Of a DNA stretch of 64,000 nt, positions 8,358-16,846 are shown piece after piece. Source of the DNA: Bacillota bacterium (GTDB lineage Bacteria; Bacillota; UBA4882; UBA8346). The stretch is from positions 109,104 to 173,103 of the forward strand of contig JAEZFP010000062.1 in NCBI GenBank assembly GCA_023417475.1, in the 5' to 3' direction. Position 1 is the first letter of the stretch; the number at the start of each line of letters is the position of its first letter. The position numbers were made by a program, and so were the translations under genes. The notes beneath the pieces are model-generated. The model did no database searches, was not told where the DNA came from, and saw only the letters and a list, made by a program, of their open reading frames with translations.

Positions 8358-8560
8358 TTATGATATTACCAATTTTCTTGTTTGTTTGAAAAATGGCAAT
8401 ACGTAATTTCATTCATTATGATATTACCAATTTTCTTTGCTGTTTTAAAAATTGGTAATGTATATTGCGCATTTATTATGATATTACCAATTTTCTTTGC
8501 TGTTTAAAAATTGGTAATATATATTGCGTATTCCTTATGATATTACCAATTTTCTTTGCT
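8358..8560. repeat. Tandem array of 58-60-bp units carrying hairpins
   Basis: Units begin with TTATGATATTACCAATTTTC at 8358, 8416, 8476 and 8535, so spacing is 58, 60 and 59 bases. In units 2 and 3 the left arm ATTACCAATTTT pairs with AAAATTGGTAAT across a loop of about 11-12 bases, giving a strong hairpin. Unit 1 has two changes in its right arm. Unit 4 is cut off after the loop and runs into coding sequence. Between hairpins lies a GTATATTGCGCATT-like spacer. The array fills the gap between the patatin and flavoprotein genes. The last unit provides the final nine codons, including the stop, of the patatin gene. The hairpins may serve as terminators or RNA stabilisers. Confidence 0.8.
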
Positions 8561-9341
8561 GAAAATCGTCAATTTGGGTTTCGAGGCGCGGCAAGATTTT
8601 TAGCGCCGCTTCCCGACCGAGCTGAACGCATTCTTTGGCCCGTTGAAAATTGAGGGTGCCGATATTGCCGAGATTGGGCACGATAACCAAATCGGCCAGC
8701 CCCATTTGGTTTTGGTCCAAACGGTTGCCCATAATATCCATGACTTTGGACATCACGTCAAATAAGGTATTGACTTGATGTTGGGTATGGTCGAACCCGA
8801 CGTTGACCGCCACGATGATATCGCCTTGCATTTGTTGAGCCACCCGGACCGGCACACCGGCCACCACCGCTCCGTCGACCAATATTTTCCCGCAGAGTTC
8901 GACTGGGTTAAACACACCCGGAATTGAGATACTGGCCCGGATGGCCGGCGCTAAAGGACCGTTTTTAAAGATGACTTCTTCGCCGCGCATTAAATCAGTT
9001 GCGACCGCCCAATAACCAATCGGAAGTTCCTCAAATTTTTTCCCTTTGGTAAGCAAGTCGATCACCGTTTGCACTTTGACGCCGTCGATCAAACCCAACC
9101 TTGGCAAGCGCAGGTCGATCAGGTCTTCCCAACCTAAGTATTCGACCAATTGGGCTAGATAATAAAGATCGGTGCCCACGGCGTACGTGGCGCCGATTAA
9201 CGCGCCCATACTGGTGCCGACGATTCCGTCGATGACGATTCCCGCCTCCGCCAGCACTTGCAACACCCCGATGTGCGCAAACCCGCGCGCCCCGCCGCCG
9301 CCGAGCGCCAATACAATCTTTGGTTTCTCAGCAGTTGTCAT
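8535..9341 (-). CDS. Patatin-like phospholipase (RssA/NTE family)
   Basis: Patatin-fold serine lipid hydrolase of the RssA type. The product (268 residues) has the oxyanion motif GGGGARGFAHIGVL, the nucleophile elbow GTSMG and the catalytic aspartate in LVDGAVVAGVP, so the Ser-Asp dyad is complete. Lipid substrate and cellular role are unknown for most bacterial members. The ATG at 9341 has GGAGG 8 bases upstream; a TTG just before it is less likely. Its last residues, QQRKLVIS, are encoded by the fourth unit of a tandem repeat array, so the natural C-terminus seems to have been replaced by repeat sequence. Confidence 0.92.
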   Translation of the reverse strand: MTTAEKPKIVLALGGGGARGFAHIGVLQVLAEAGIVIDGIVGTSMGALIGATYAVGTDLYYLAQLVEYLGWEDLIDLRLPRLGLIDGVKVQTVIDLLTKGKKFEELPIGYWAVATDLMRGEEVIFKNGPLAPAIRASISIPGVFNPVELCGKILVDGAVVAGVPVRVAQQMQGDIIVAVNVGFDHTQHQVNTLFDVMSKVMDIMGNRLDQNQMGLADLVIVPNLGNIGTLNFQRAKECVQLGREAALKILPRLETQIDDFQQRKLVIS

Positions 9342-9574
9342 CAAACATTCCTCCCAGAGCGATCGGGATTTTCGTGTGATTGACGTTAAATCTGCCGTCC
9401 CGTTTATCCTTTAGTCTATTCCGCCGTCCCGTAAGCAGTTCGGCGCTTGAAATTTTCCCTTTTTCCATCAACTCGTGTAACCCGATTCAACCCGGACACT
9501 TTGAAACATCTCAATGATTTTCGAGTAAAATCAGGATTTTCCTTCTCTCAATATTCGAGCGGCGCAAACTTGGT

Positions 9575-9602
9575 AAAAAAAATATGGGGTTTCCCCCATA
9601 TT
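9575..9602 (-). terminator. Intrinsic terminator of lonB
   Basis: On the minus strand AATATGGGG and CCCCATATT form a 9-bp stem with a 4-base loop, followed by a T-run. The lonB stop codon is inside the stem. Confidence 0.9.
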
Positions 9603-11292
9603 ACGCCGTAATCAATTGCTCGTTGGTGATCAACGGTTCGTTGCTGATGATCCGGACCGGCGGCGCCTCGATGGCGGGTTTGAAAAGCGCTAGGCTGATC
9701 ACTTCTTCAATCCGCTCGACGGGAATGATCTGAATTCCGGTCTCTTCATCAAACATCTCTTGCCAATTTTCTTTGGGGATGATGACGCGCTTGGCGCCGG
9801 CTTCTTTGGCGGCGGCGATTTTCGGAACCACCCCGCCGATCGGCATTACGCCACCGCGAATCGAGATCTCGCCGGTCATGGCGATTTCATTGTCAACCGC
9901 TTGGCCGGTCAGCGCCGAATAGATTGCCGTCGCCAGCGTGATACCGGCCGACGGTCCGTCAATCGGAACCCCGCCCGGGAAATTTATATGAATATCATAG
10001 TCGGCGGGATTGGCGTCCAGGAACTTGCGAATCACGGTTAAAACATTCTCCACCGAACCCAAGGCCATGCTTTTGCGGCGGATGGTCCGTCCGGCTTGTC
10101 CCATTTCTTCCTGATCCACTACTCCGGTTGTGGTAATCTTGCCTTGGCCGGGCTCGGCCGGGATCGCCGAAACTTCCACCTGAATCACGGAGCCCATATT
10201 CGGACCAAACACCGCCAAACCATTGACGTATCCCACCTGCGGCTGAAGCGGAACTTTCACATTGGGCCGCGGCGAATATTGTCCGCTTTGAATGACCCAT
10301 TCGACATCCTTCACTACGATCTTTTTACGGTTTTCGGTCACCGCGAGTCCCGCGGTGATCTGGATTAAATTCACCGCGTCGCGGCCGTTGGTTGCGTATT
10401 TCGTAATAATTCCCATGACACCCGGTTCCAGGTCAAATGCTATTTTGCGAGCGGCGTTTCCGGCAATCTTCTCCACATCATGGGGGGTTAAGGGTTGAAA
10501 AAAGATCTCGACGCACCGGGAACGGATCGCCGGCGGAATCTCCTCCGGGGTCCGGGTGGTTGCCCCCACCAAACGAAAATCAGCCGGAAGGCCATTTTGA
10601 AAAATATCGTGGATATGACTGGGAATATTGACATCCTCTGAACTGTAGTAAGCGCTCTCCAGGAATACCTTTCGATCTTCCAGTACTTTCAGCAGTTTAT
10701 TCATTTGAATGGGATGCAACTCCCCGATCTCGTCAATGAATAATATTCCACCATGAGCTTTGGTGACGGCTCCCGGTTTGGGTTGGGGAATGCCCGCGAT
10801 TCCCAACGGTCCGGCGCCTTGATAAATCGGATCGTGAACCGATCCGATCAGCGGATCGGCAATACCCCGGTCGTCAAAACGGGCCGTAGTGGCGTCAATC
10901 TCGACAAACTTGGCATTCTCCTTGAAGGGTGACAAGGGTTGCCGTTTGGCCTCCTCCAATACCACTCTGGCCGCCGCCGTTTTACCGATGCCCGGCGGGC
11001 CATATAACAAAACATGTTGGGGGTTGGGTCCGCACAACGAAGCTCGTAACGCCTTTAATCCGTCGTCTTGGCCGATGATCTCTTCAAAACTTGACGGCCG
11101 GGTCTTTTCCGAAAGCGGTTCTGTCAACGAGATCCGCCGTAACCGCTGCAACTTCTCCATCTCTTTGCGGGATTCACGATCAACGGCCACTTTGTTGCCT
11201 TGTTGCGAGCGGAGTAAGTTCCAAAAATAGAGACCAATTACAATCGCAAAAAACAGGTTGATCAAACCAATTACATTCGCTACAACCTCCAT
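9601..11292 (-). CDS. lonB: ATP-dependent protease LonB (membrane-anchored)
   Basis: Lon-type AAA+ protease. In Bacillus, LonB acts in the forespore and is encoded beside clpX and lonA. The product has one N-terminal membrane helix (about residues 5-25), an AAA domain with Walker A GPPGIGKT at 98-105 and Walker B GGILFIDEIGEL, and a C-terminal protease domain with the catalytic Ser in DGPSAG and Lys in GGVVPKIAAAKEAG. I start it at ATG 11292, which has AAAGGAG 8 bases upstream; the frame is open six codons further. It lies downstream of clpX with a terminator between, so it has its own transcript. No lonA follows in this window. Confidence 0.93.
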   Translation of the reverse strand: MEVVANVIGLINLFFAIVIGLYFWNLLRSQQGNKVAVDRESRKEMEKLQRLRRISLTEPLSEKTRPSSFEEIIGQDDGLKALRASLCGPNPQHVLLYGPPGIGKTAAARVVLEEAKRQPLSPFKENAKFVEIDATTARFDDRGIADPLIGSVHDPIYQGAGPLGIAGIPQPKPGAVTKAHGGILFIDEIGELHPIQMNKLLKVLEDRKVFLESAYYSSEDVNIPSHIHDIFQNGLPADFRLVGATTRTPEEIPPAIRSRCVEIFFQPLTPHDVEKIAGNAARKIAFDLEPGVMGIITKYATNGRDAVNLIQITAGLAVTENRKKIVVKDVEWVIQSGQYSPRPNVKVPLQPQVGYVNGLAVFGPNMGSVIQVEVSAIPAEPGQGKITTTGVVDQEEMGQAGRTIRRKSMALGSVENVLTVIRKFLDANPADYDIHINFPGGVPIDGPSAGITLATAIYSALTGQAVDNEIAMTGEISIRGGVMPIGGVVPKIAAAKEAGAKRVIIPKENWQEMFDEETGIQIIPVERIEEVISLALFKPAIEAPPVRIISNEPLITNEQLITA

Positions 11293-11396
11293 ATCGATGA
11301 CTCCTTTCACTGGAAATCATGATTAGTATCTACCCAAGCCCATGAATTTAAACTCCAAAGCCGAAAACTTTTTCACCTTACGAGTTGATATTTGAT

Positions 11397-11428
11397 CAAA
11401 AAAACCGGCGGAGATTCCCCCGCCGGTT
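11397..11428 (-). terminator. Intrinsic terminator of clpX
   Basis: AACCGGCGG and CCGCCGGTT form a GC-rich 9-bp stem on the minus strand, followed by a run of T. It separates clpX from lonB. Confidence 0.92.
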
Positions 11429-11437
11429 GCCAGTCGT

Positions 11438-12700
11438 TTAAGCTGTCTCTTCCTTCTTTTTCTTCCGGGTTTCGGCCATCATCAAGATCGCTTCACCCTT
11501 CTCCTCGACCATGCTTTTGGTGATCAGACAACGTTTGACATCGGACCGCGAAGGCAGGTCGTACATGAGATCAAGAGTTAACTTTTCAATGATCGCCCGC
11601 AAGCCGCGCGCTCCGGTATTGCGTTTGATCGCCATCTGCGCGATCAGGCTCAACGCCTCCGGCTCAAAAGTCAACTCAATATTATCGAGTTCAAACAGTT
11701 TTTGGAACTGTTTCACCAAAGCGTTTTTAGGTTCGGTCAAAATTTGAATTAAAGCGCTTTCGTCCAAAGCGTCAAGGGTAACCACAATCGGCAACCGCCC
11801 GACAAACTCCGGAATCAGACCAAACTTCAACAAATCTTCCGGCATGATTTGCCGCAGTAATTCCCCCACCTGTTTTTCGACTTTCGTTTTGATTTCGGCG
11901 CCGAAACCAAGGGTCTTTTTGCCGCTGCGGTTCTCAATGATCTTTTCGATTCCGTCAAACGCGCCGCCGCAAATAAACAGGATGTTGGTGGTATCAATCT
12001 GGATAAATTCCTGATGCGGATGTTTCCGTCCGCCCTGCGGTGGAACAGAAGCAGTAGTTCCTTCAAGAATTTTTAATAACGCCTGTTGAACTCCTTCACC
12101 GGAGACATCCCGGGTAATGGAGGGATTTTCGGACTTCCGGGCAATCTTATCGACTTCGTCGATATAGATAATCCCTTTCTCCGCCCGTTCAACATCATAA
12201 TCAGCCGCTTGAATCAGCTTTAACAGGATATTTTCGACATCCTCGCCAACGTAACCGGCTTCCGTGAGCGAAGTGGCGTCGGCAATGGCAAAAGGCACGT
12301 TGAGGATTTTGGCAAGGGTTTGCGCCAGTAAGGTTTTGCCGCAACCGGTCGGCCCTAAGAGCAAGATATTACTCTTTTGCAGCTCGACATCTTCAAAACG
12401 TTCCTCGGAATTGATCCGTTTATAATGGTTATAAACGGCAACCGCCAAGGTTTTTTTGGCATCATCCTGACCAATCACATATTGATCAAGGATCTCCTTG
12501 ATCTCTTTGGGTTTGGGATTATTGACAAGATCTAAACCGCCTTCTTCGTTTAGCTCTTCATCAATGATCTCATTGCAAAGTTCGATGCACTCATCACAGA
12601 TATAGACGCCGGGACCTGCAATAAGCTTTTTAACCTGTTCTTGGGCTTTACCGCAAAATGAGCATTTCAACTGACCTTTTTCATCTCCAAATTTCAGCAT
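11438..12700 (-). CDS. clpX: ClpX, ATP-binding subunit of the Clp protease
   Basis: AAA+ unfoldase that feeds substrates to ClpP. The product (420 residues) has the N-terminal four-cysteine zinc-binding domain (CSFCGK and CDECIELC), the Walker A motif GPTGCGKT, the Walker B IIYIDEVDKIA, the pore loop GYVGEDVE, and the ClpP-contacting region after the sensor motifs. The ATG at 12700 is preceded by GAGGTGAC and gives MLKFGDEKGQLKCSFC, the normal start; the longer frame adds eight residues without support. It lies about 60 bases downstream of clpP. Confidence 0.97.
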   Translation of the reverse strand: MLKFGDEKGQLKCSFCGKAQEQVKKLIAGPGVYICDECIELCNEIIDEELNEEGGLDLVNNPKPKEIKEILDQYVIGQDDAKKTLAVAVYNHYKRINSEERFEDVELQKSNILLLGPTGCGKTLLAQTLAKILNVPFAIADATSLTEAGYVGEDVENILLKLIQAADYDVERAEKGIIYIDEVDKIARKSENPSITRDVSGEGVQQALLKILEGTTASVPPQGGRKHPHQEFIQIDTTNILFICGGAFDGIEKIIENRSGKKTLGFGAEIKTKVEKQVGELLRQIMPEDLLKFGLIPEFVGRLPIVVTLDALDESALIQILTEPKNALVKQFQKLFELDNIELTFEPEALSLIAQMAIKRNTGARGLRAIIEKLTLDLMYDLPSRSDVKRCLITKSMVEEKGEAILMMAETRKKKKEETA

Positions 12701-12757
12701 CTTGTCACCTCGTTTCGGAATCAATCGGTTCCTAATGAAGGTACTGTTAGGTCCCTT

Positions 12758-13342
12758 TTATTTCTTTTTAATAAAGATCTCGTCAATGATACCATAATCT
12801 TTGGCTTCATTGGCTGACATCCAGTAATTGCGGTCCACATCGCGTTCGATCTTTTCTAACGGTTGACCGGTATGTTGGACCAGGATATGATTGCCGATTT
12901 CCCGCAAACGCAAAATCTCGCGGGCTTGAATATCGATATCGATCGCTTGACCTTCCGCGCCGCCATGCGGCTGATGAATCATCACCCGCGAATTGGGAAG
13001 GGCAAACCGTTTTCCTTTGGCCCCGGCCGCCAGGAGCAACGCCGCCATGCTGGCGGCAATACCCATGCAAACCGTAGCGACTTGGGGACGGATTAACTGA
13101 ATGGTGTCATAAATTGCCAACCCCGAATACACTACACCCCCAGGACTGTTAAGGTAGATCACAATATCCTTATCCGGATCCTCGCACTCCAAAAAGAGCA
13201 GTTGCGCAATGACCAGATTGGCCATATTGTCATCAATCGGCCCGCCGATAAAGACAATCCGTTCTTTGAGCAATCGGGAAAAGATATCATACGAACGCTC
13301 GCCTCGGTTTGTTTGTTCAACGACAATTGGAACTAGATTCAT
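12758..13342 (-). CDS. clpP: ClpP protease subunit with Asn at the catalytic Asp position
   Basis: Self-compartmentalised serine protease, partner of ClpX. The product is 194 residues from the ATG at 13342 (GGAGG 8 bases upstream). The nucleophile Ser98 (GIAASMAA) and His123 (IHQPHGG) are in place. The third triad position, Asp172 in Bacillus numbering, falls in ERDVDRNYWMSA, where the residue is Asn (codon AAT) instead of the Asp of typical DRDxxM sequences. ClpP1 of Listeria monocytogenes is known to carry Asn here with altered activity. This is the only clpP in the window; whether the genome has another is unknown. It lies between tig and clpX. Confidence 0.96.
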   Translation of the reverse strand: MNLVPIVVEQTNRGERSYDIFSRLLKERIVFIGGPIDDNMANLVIAQLLFLECEDPDKDIVIYLNSPGGVVYSGLAIYDTIQLIRPQVATVCMGIAASMAALLLAAGAKGKRFALPNSRVMIHQPHGGAEGQAIDIDIQAREILRLREIGNHILVQHTGQPLEKIERDVDRNYWMSANEAKDYGIIDEIFIKKK

Positions 13343-13399
13343 GAGAAATTCCTCCCGGAAACTTTGAGATTCTCGCCGCAAAAATCACGCAGCTGTTAA

Positions 13400-14707
13400 T
13401 TACTTTGCGGACAGTTTCGGTTTGGCTTCACTGGTGACCAAATCCGAGGTTTTTTCCAACAAAATCGCTTGTTTGATATCGCCGATCCGCCCTTTTTTCT
13501 CCAGATCTTTGCGCAGTTTATTAACATCCTTTTGTTGATAGCGAACCGCCAGCTCATTAAGCTTCTCTTCCAGTTCTTCCGCGGTAACCTCGATATTTTC
13601 GGCTTTCGCGACGCTGTTCAACACGAGGTCCGCTTTGACGCGTTTCTCAGCTTCCGGCCGGAAATCCTCCATAATATCCTCTTTGGATTTTTGGGAGTAC
13701 TCCATATATTTATCGAGGTTTAATCCTTGATATGCCAAGTTGTATTCGAAACGGCCCAACAATTCTTCCATTTCCCGTTTGATCAAGGTTTCGGGCACCT
13801 CAACCACGGCATTTTCCACCGCTTGATCGATCACCGCTTGATGATAATCAGCTTCCGCCTCCCGCTCGGCGGTTGCGAGCATCTTCTCCTTGAGATCGGC
13901 TTTGAGCAGGTCGAGATTTTCAAAGTTGCCGACGCTCTTGGCGAATTCATCATTGATGACCGGAAACTCTTTCACTTTAATCTCTTTGACGGTTACTTTG
14001 AAAACAGCGTCTTTTCCCGCGAATTCGGGACTATGGTAATCACTGGGGAAGGTCACCTTGATCTCTTGCTCGACCGCGGTCTTGGATCCGATCAATTGGT
14101 CCTCGAAACCGGGAATGAAGCTACCGGAACCGATCTCCAACGAATACCCTTCGGCGGCTCCACCCGGGAACGGTTTGCCGTCAATGTATCCTTCAAAATC
14201 AATCACGACAAAATCGCCCTTTTCGACGGTTTCCTTATCGCTGGCGACCAATTCGGCATGACGTTCTTGGAGACTTTTTAATCGTTCTTCAACTTGGGTA
14301 TCGCCGACTTCCACCGTTTTCTTCTCAACCTCTAGCCCTTTATATTCCCCGAGTTTCACTTCGGGAAGGACCTCAATGGTGATCCGGAATTGAAAAGGCT
14401 TATCCTCTTCAAAAGCCTCTTTCATTTCCAGTTTCGGTTGGTCGATGGGGTCGATTGCCAGTTCATCGAGGGCTTGCAGGTACCCTTTGGTTACCAAAAT
14501 TTCAACGGCATCCTCATACAGAACCGATTTGCCAAATTGAGCCTCGAGAATGGCGCGGGGAACGTGGCCTTTACGAAATCCCGGCAAGTTAACCTTGTTG
14601 ACAACTTTTTTATAGCTCTCGGCTAGTGCCTCTTGAATCTCTTCAATACTCGCGGTAACATCCAAAGCCACAAAATTCTTGTCTAGCATTTCCTGTTGAA
14701 ACTGCAT
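13400..14707 (-). CDS. tig: Trigger factor (ribosome-associated chaperone)
   Basis: Ribosome-bound chaperone with peptidyl-prolyl isomerase activity. The 435-residue product has the ribosome-docking segment GFRKGHVPRAIL in the N-terminal domain, the FKBP-type isomerase domain (GDFVVIDFEGYIDG, GSGSFIPGFEDQLIG) at about residues 155-240, and the long helical C-terminal substrate-binding region. Length and order are normal. The ATG is preceded by AGGAGGAGC. The order tig-clpP-clpX is a very common bacterial arrangement that couples folding to proteolysis. Confidence 0.96.
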   Translation of the reverse strand: MQFQQEMLDKNFVALDVTASIEEIQEALAESYKKVVNKVNLPGFRKGHVPRAILEAQFGKSVLYEDAVEILVTKGYLQALDELAIDPIDQPKLEMKEAFEEDKPFQFRITIEVLPEVKLGEYKGLEVEKKTVEVGDTQVEERLKSLQERHAELVASDKETVEKGDFVVIDFEGYIDGKPFPGGAAEGYSLEIGSGSFIPGFEDQLIGSKTAVEQEIKVTFPSDYHSPEFAGKDAVFKVTVKEIKVKEFPVINDEFAKSVGNFENLDLLKADLKEKMLATAEREAEADYHQAVIDQAVENAVVEVPETLIKREMEELLGRFEYNLAYQGLNLDKYMEYSQKSKEDIMEDFRPEAEKRVKADLVLNSVAKAENIEVTAEELEEKLNELAVRYQQKDVNKLRKDLEKKGRIGDIKQAILLEKTSDLVTSEAKPKLSAK

Positions 14708-15117
14708 TTATGCTCCTCCTGAATATGTACTATAATATATGTACGGTTTCCCGTTTTATTGCTCCTATGATAGGCATTTCGACAATGGAGAAAAAAATTC
14801 CTCTTCGTTTAGATAACTATTTCGTTACTTCAACGGAATGTTTCGTCATTTTTCATGACGAATCGAGTCGAATGTTTGCTTTTTGCCAAATCTATTGTAT
14901 CCAAACGCATTATTTGCATTAGCCGGACCGCCTTCGATTTCCAAGCTTTATTCAATGATTGGAAAAATTTCAAGTTAAAACAACCGCAGTATTTATTGTG
15001 AATGCTCTGAACAGGATTGACAATTTTATTAATAAAAATAACCCCGGCCGACACTATTAAGTTGGTCATTACCGTGGTTTCATGGCGTATCTGGCAGAAT
15101 ATAAAAATCGTTAAATT
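14708..15117. other. 410-base gap between tRNA-Leu and tig
   Basis: No gene is seen. It contains a perfect 8-bp hairpin (TTCGTCAT at 14842-14849 with ATGACGAA at 14855-14862) without a T-tract, upstream of tig, and an AT-rich stretch near 14735-14745 that may hold the tig promoter. The 105-codon open frame at 14830-15147 overlaps the tRNA gene and is rejected. Confidence 0.5.
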
Positions 15118-15199
15118 TGGTGCGAGAGGCGGGACTTGAACCCGCACGGTTGCCCACTAGATCCTAAGTCTAGCGCGTCTGCCATTCCGCCACTCTCGC
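15118..15199 (-). tRNA. tRNA-Leu, anticodon TAG
   Basis: On the minus strand the acceptor arms GCGAGAG and CTCTCGC pair. The anticodon stem is CTAGA/TCTAG with loop CTTAGGA, giving anticodon TAG (reads CUA). The T arm is GCGGG-TTCAAGT-CCCGC. There is a longer variable region typical of class II tRNAs, and CCA is encoded at the 3' end (15118-15120). Identified by eye; tRNAscan was not run. Confidence 0.93.
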
Positions 15200-15211
15200 G
15201 AGTGCATAAAG

Positions 15212-15240
15212 ATTATAGCACTAGAAAGCTACCGCGTCAA
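15212..15240 (-). promoter_or_regulatory. Sigma-A type promoter of tRNA-Leu
   Basis: On the minus strand TTGACG (15235-15240) and TATAAT (15212-15217) are separated by exactly 17 bases, and the tRNA begins 12 bases after the -10 box. It is one of the best promoters in the window. Confidence 0.85.
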
Positions 15241-15280
15241 GGGAAATAACCCCCAATTCACCTGCGTCTTGCTTGAGCGA

Positions 15281-16408
15281 TTAAGAAAGTAATCCCTTCA
15301 CCCAGTTGATGAACCGACGCCAGAACCCTTCCCGCGGCACCGTGTTGGCGGTTACCAACGGCACGGTTTTGACCAATTTATCGCCCACTTTCACCTCTAG
15401 CTCGCCCACCTGCTGCATTCGTTCCACCGGGGCGTTGATCACCGCCGGCAGGGCTAAATTCAGGCTGACCTGATCGGCTTCTTGTCGCGGCAAAACCAAA
15501 GTCACACCGCGATTGGGCACAACCGGAACCTCCCGACTGATTCCGTCGACCACTTTAAGCTCGGCCAAACGGGTTTTGGATGGGACGACCGTCAATAGCT
15601 GGTAGTTGTCAAAGCCATAATTAAATAATTTCTCCGAATCTTCATACATTTGACCGCTGTTTAAAACCACGGCGATCAGCCGGTGGCCGTTTTTGGTCGC
15701 CGAAGAAACCAGACATTTCCCGGCTTCTTGGGTATACCCGGTCTTGACCCCGTCCGCCAGGGAATATCGCCAAAGTAATTTATTGTGATTGATTAACTGC
15801 CGGTCATAATTATGCCCCGGCCAGCTGATCGTCTTCGTTTTGGTCTTGACGATCTCGGCGAAGGTCGAATTATGCATGGCATAACGGGTAATCAACGCCA
15901 AGTCGCGGGCCGTGGTGTAATGATTCGCGCCGGGTAATCCGTTGCTGTTTTCAAAGTTGGTATCGTTGGCCCCGATCTCACGGGCTTTCTCCGTCATCCA
16001 ACCGGCAAATTTCCGTTCGGACCCGGCCAAATTTTCCGCTACCGCTAACGAGGCGTCATTGCCGGAGTTTAACAAAACGCCGTATAGCAACTCCTCCAGC
16101 GTATGGGTTTCCCCGGCTTTTAGCCAAATCGACGATCCTTCGGTCTGCGCCACTTTGGGGCTGGCGGTGATCCGCTGTTTCAAAGTACCGCGTTCCAACG
16201 CCACCAGCGCCGTCATGATCTTGGTGGTGCTAGCCGGCGCCCGGCGCTCCAGACCGTTTTTTTCCAACAAAATCTCTCCCGTGGTATAGTCCATAAGTAC
16301 CGCAGACGCCGCCGCCAGGTCCTTCGAACCGATCGCGGCTGCGGAAACCGTAACCAAAAATACCGGAATGACGGCAAGCAAAAATCCCAGCAGTTTTTTA
16401 CAATGCAC
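15281..16408 (-). CDS. dacF: D-alanyl-D-alanine carboxypeptidase, DacF type
   Basis: Penicillin-binding carboxypeptidase that trims the terminal D-Ala of peptidoglycan stem peptides. The product has a signal-peptide/membrane helix (about residues 3-23), the catalytic SxxK motif ASTTK, the SGN motif in LLNSGNDA, and KTG in ADGVKTGYT, followed by the PBP5-like C-terminal beta domain and an amphipathic membrane-binding tail (REGFWRRFINWVKGLLS). The start is GTG 16408, which has AGGAG 8 bases upstream; the frame is open 28 more codons. Sporulation or vegetative role cannot be told apart. It lies alone upstream of tRNA-Leu on the same strand. Confidence 0.92.
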   Translation of the reverse strand: MHCKKLLGFLLAVIPVFLVTVSAAAIGSKDLAAASAVLMDYTTGEILLEKNGLERRAPASTTKIMTALVALERGTLKQRITASPKVAQTEGSSIWLKAGETHTLEELLYGVLLNSGNDASLAVAENLAGSERKFAGWMTEKAREIGANDTNFENSNGLPGANHYTTARDLALITRYAMHNSTFAEIVKTKTKTISWPGHNYDRQLINHNKLLWRYSLADGVKTGYTQEAGKCLVSSATKNGHRLIAVVLNSGQMYEDSEKLFNYGFDNYQLLTVVPSKTRLAELKVVDGISREVPVVPNRGVTLVLPRQEADQVSLNLALPAVINAPVERMQQVGELEVKVGDKLVKTVPLVTANTVPREGFWRRFINWVKGLLS

Positions 16409-16846
16409 AGCAGTCTCTCCTGTTCGGCGGATTCGTATTGGTTGCTGACGGGCTATCGCTAACCTTACTATTGGCCATGGAAAAATGTTCATATTGATAG
16501 TATTGGTTCATTTGGACCAAATATTTCAAAGAAAAAAATTTCACATTCTTAAACTAAATAATTCTGAACGATCGTAGGAAAACCTCTGTTAAATTTGTGG
16601 AGATTAATGGAAGATTAATAATTTTTCCAAGTGGTTAATCCGCGTTGCAAAATACCCGACTGGCGCCAACGCCAACTTGGTCAAAATGGATGAGCTCCTG
16701 CTTTGACATTCTCCATTCAAATGGAATATCCTTCCTACATTAATTATTATCTGACCGTCGCTAAAGCAACAACCCCTGCCAATCCAGCGGGACAGGCGGG
16801 GTTGTTTAGGCAACCGGTATTATAGCTCTTGATCCGTTCGTTCCTG
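16409..16846. other. 438-base gap with one long hairpin
   Basis: No gene recognised. At about 16768-16806 AACAACCCC and GGGGTTGTT enclose a shorter TGCC/GGC pairing and a loop. On the minus strand it could end transcription of the 130-residue gene at 16847, though the T-tract (TTGCTTT) is poor. The region upstream of dacF is AT-rich. Confidence 0.4.

Noticed and set aside
8358..8560. CRISPR array
   Set aside because: The spacing is regular, but spacers are similar to each other, the repeats are long palindromes, and no cas genes are present.
14830..15147. 105-codon minus-strand frame overlapping tRNA-Leu
   Set aside because: It begins inside the 3' part of the tRNA gene, and its first residues (MRVQVPPLAP) are the translated tRNA, a common artefact.
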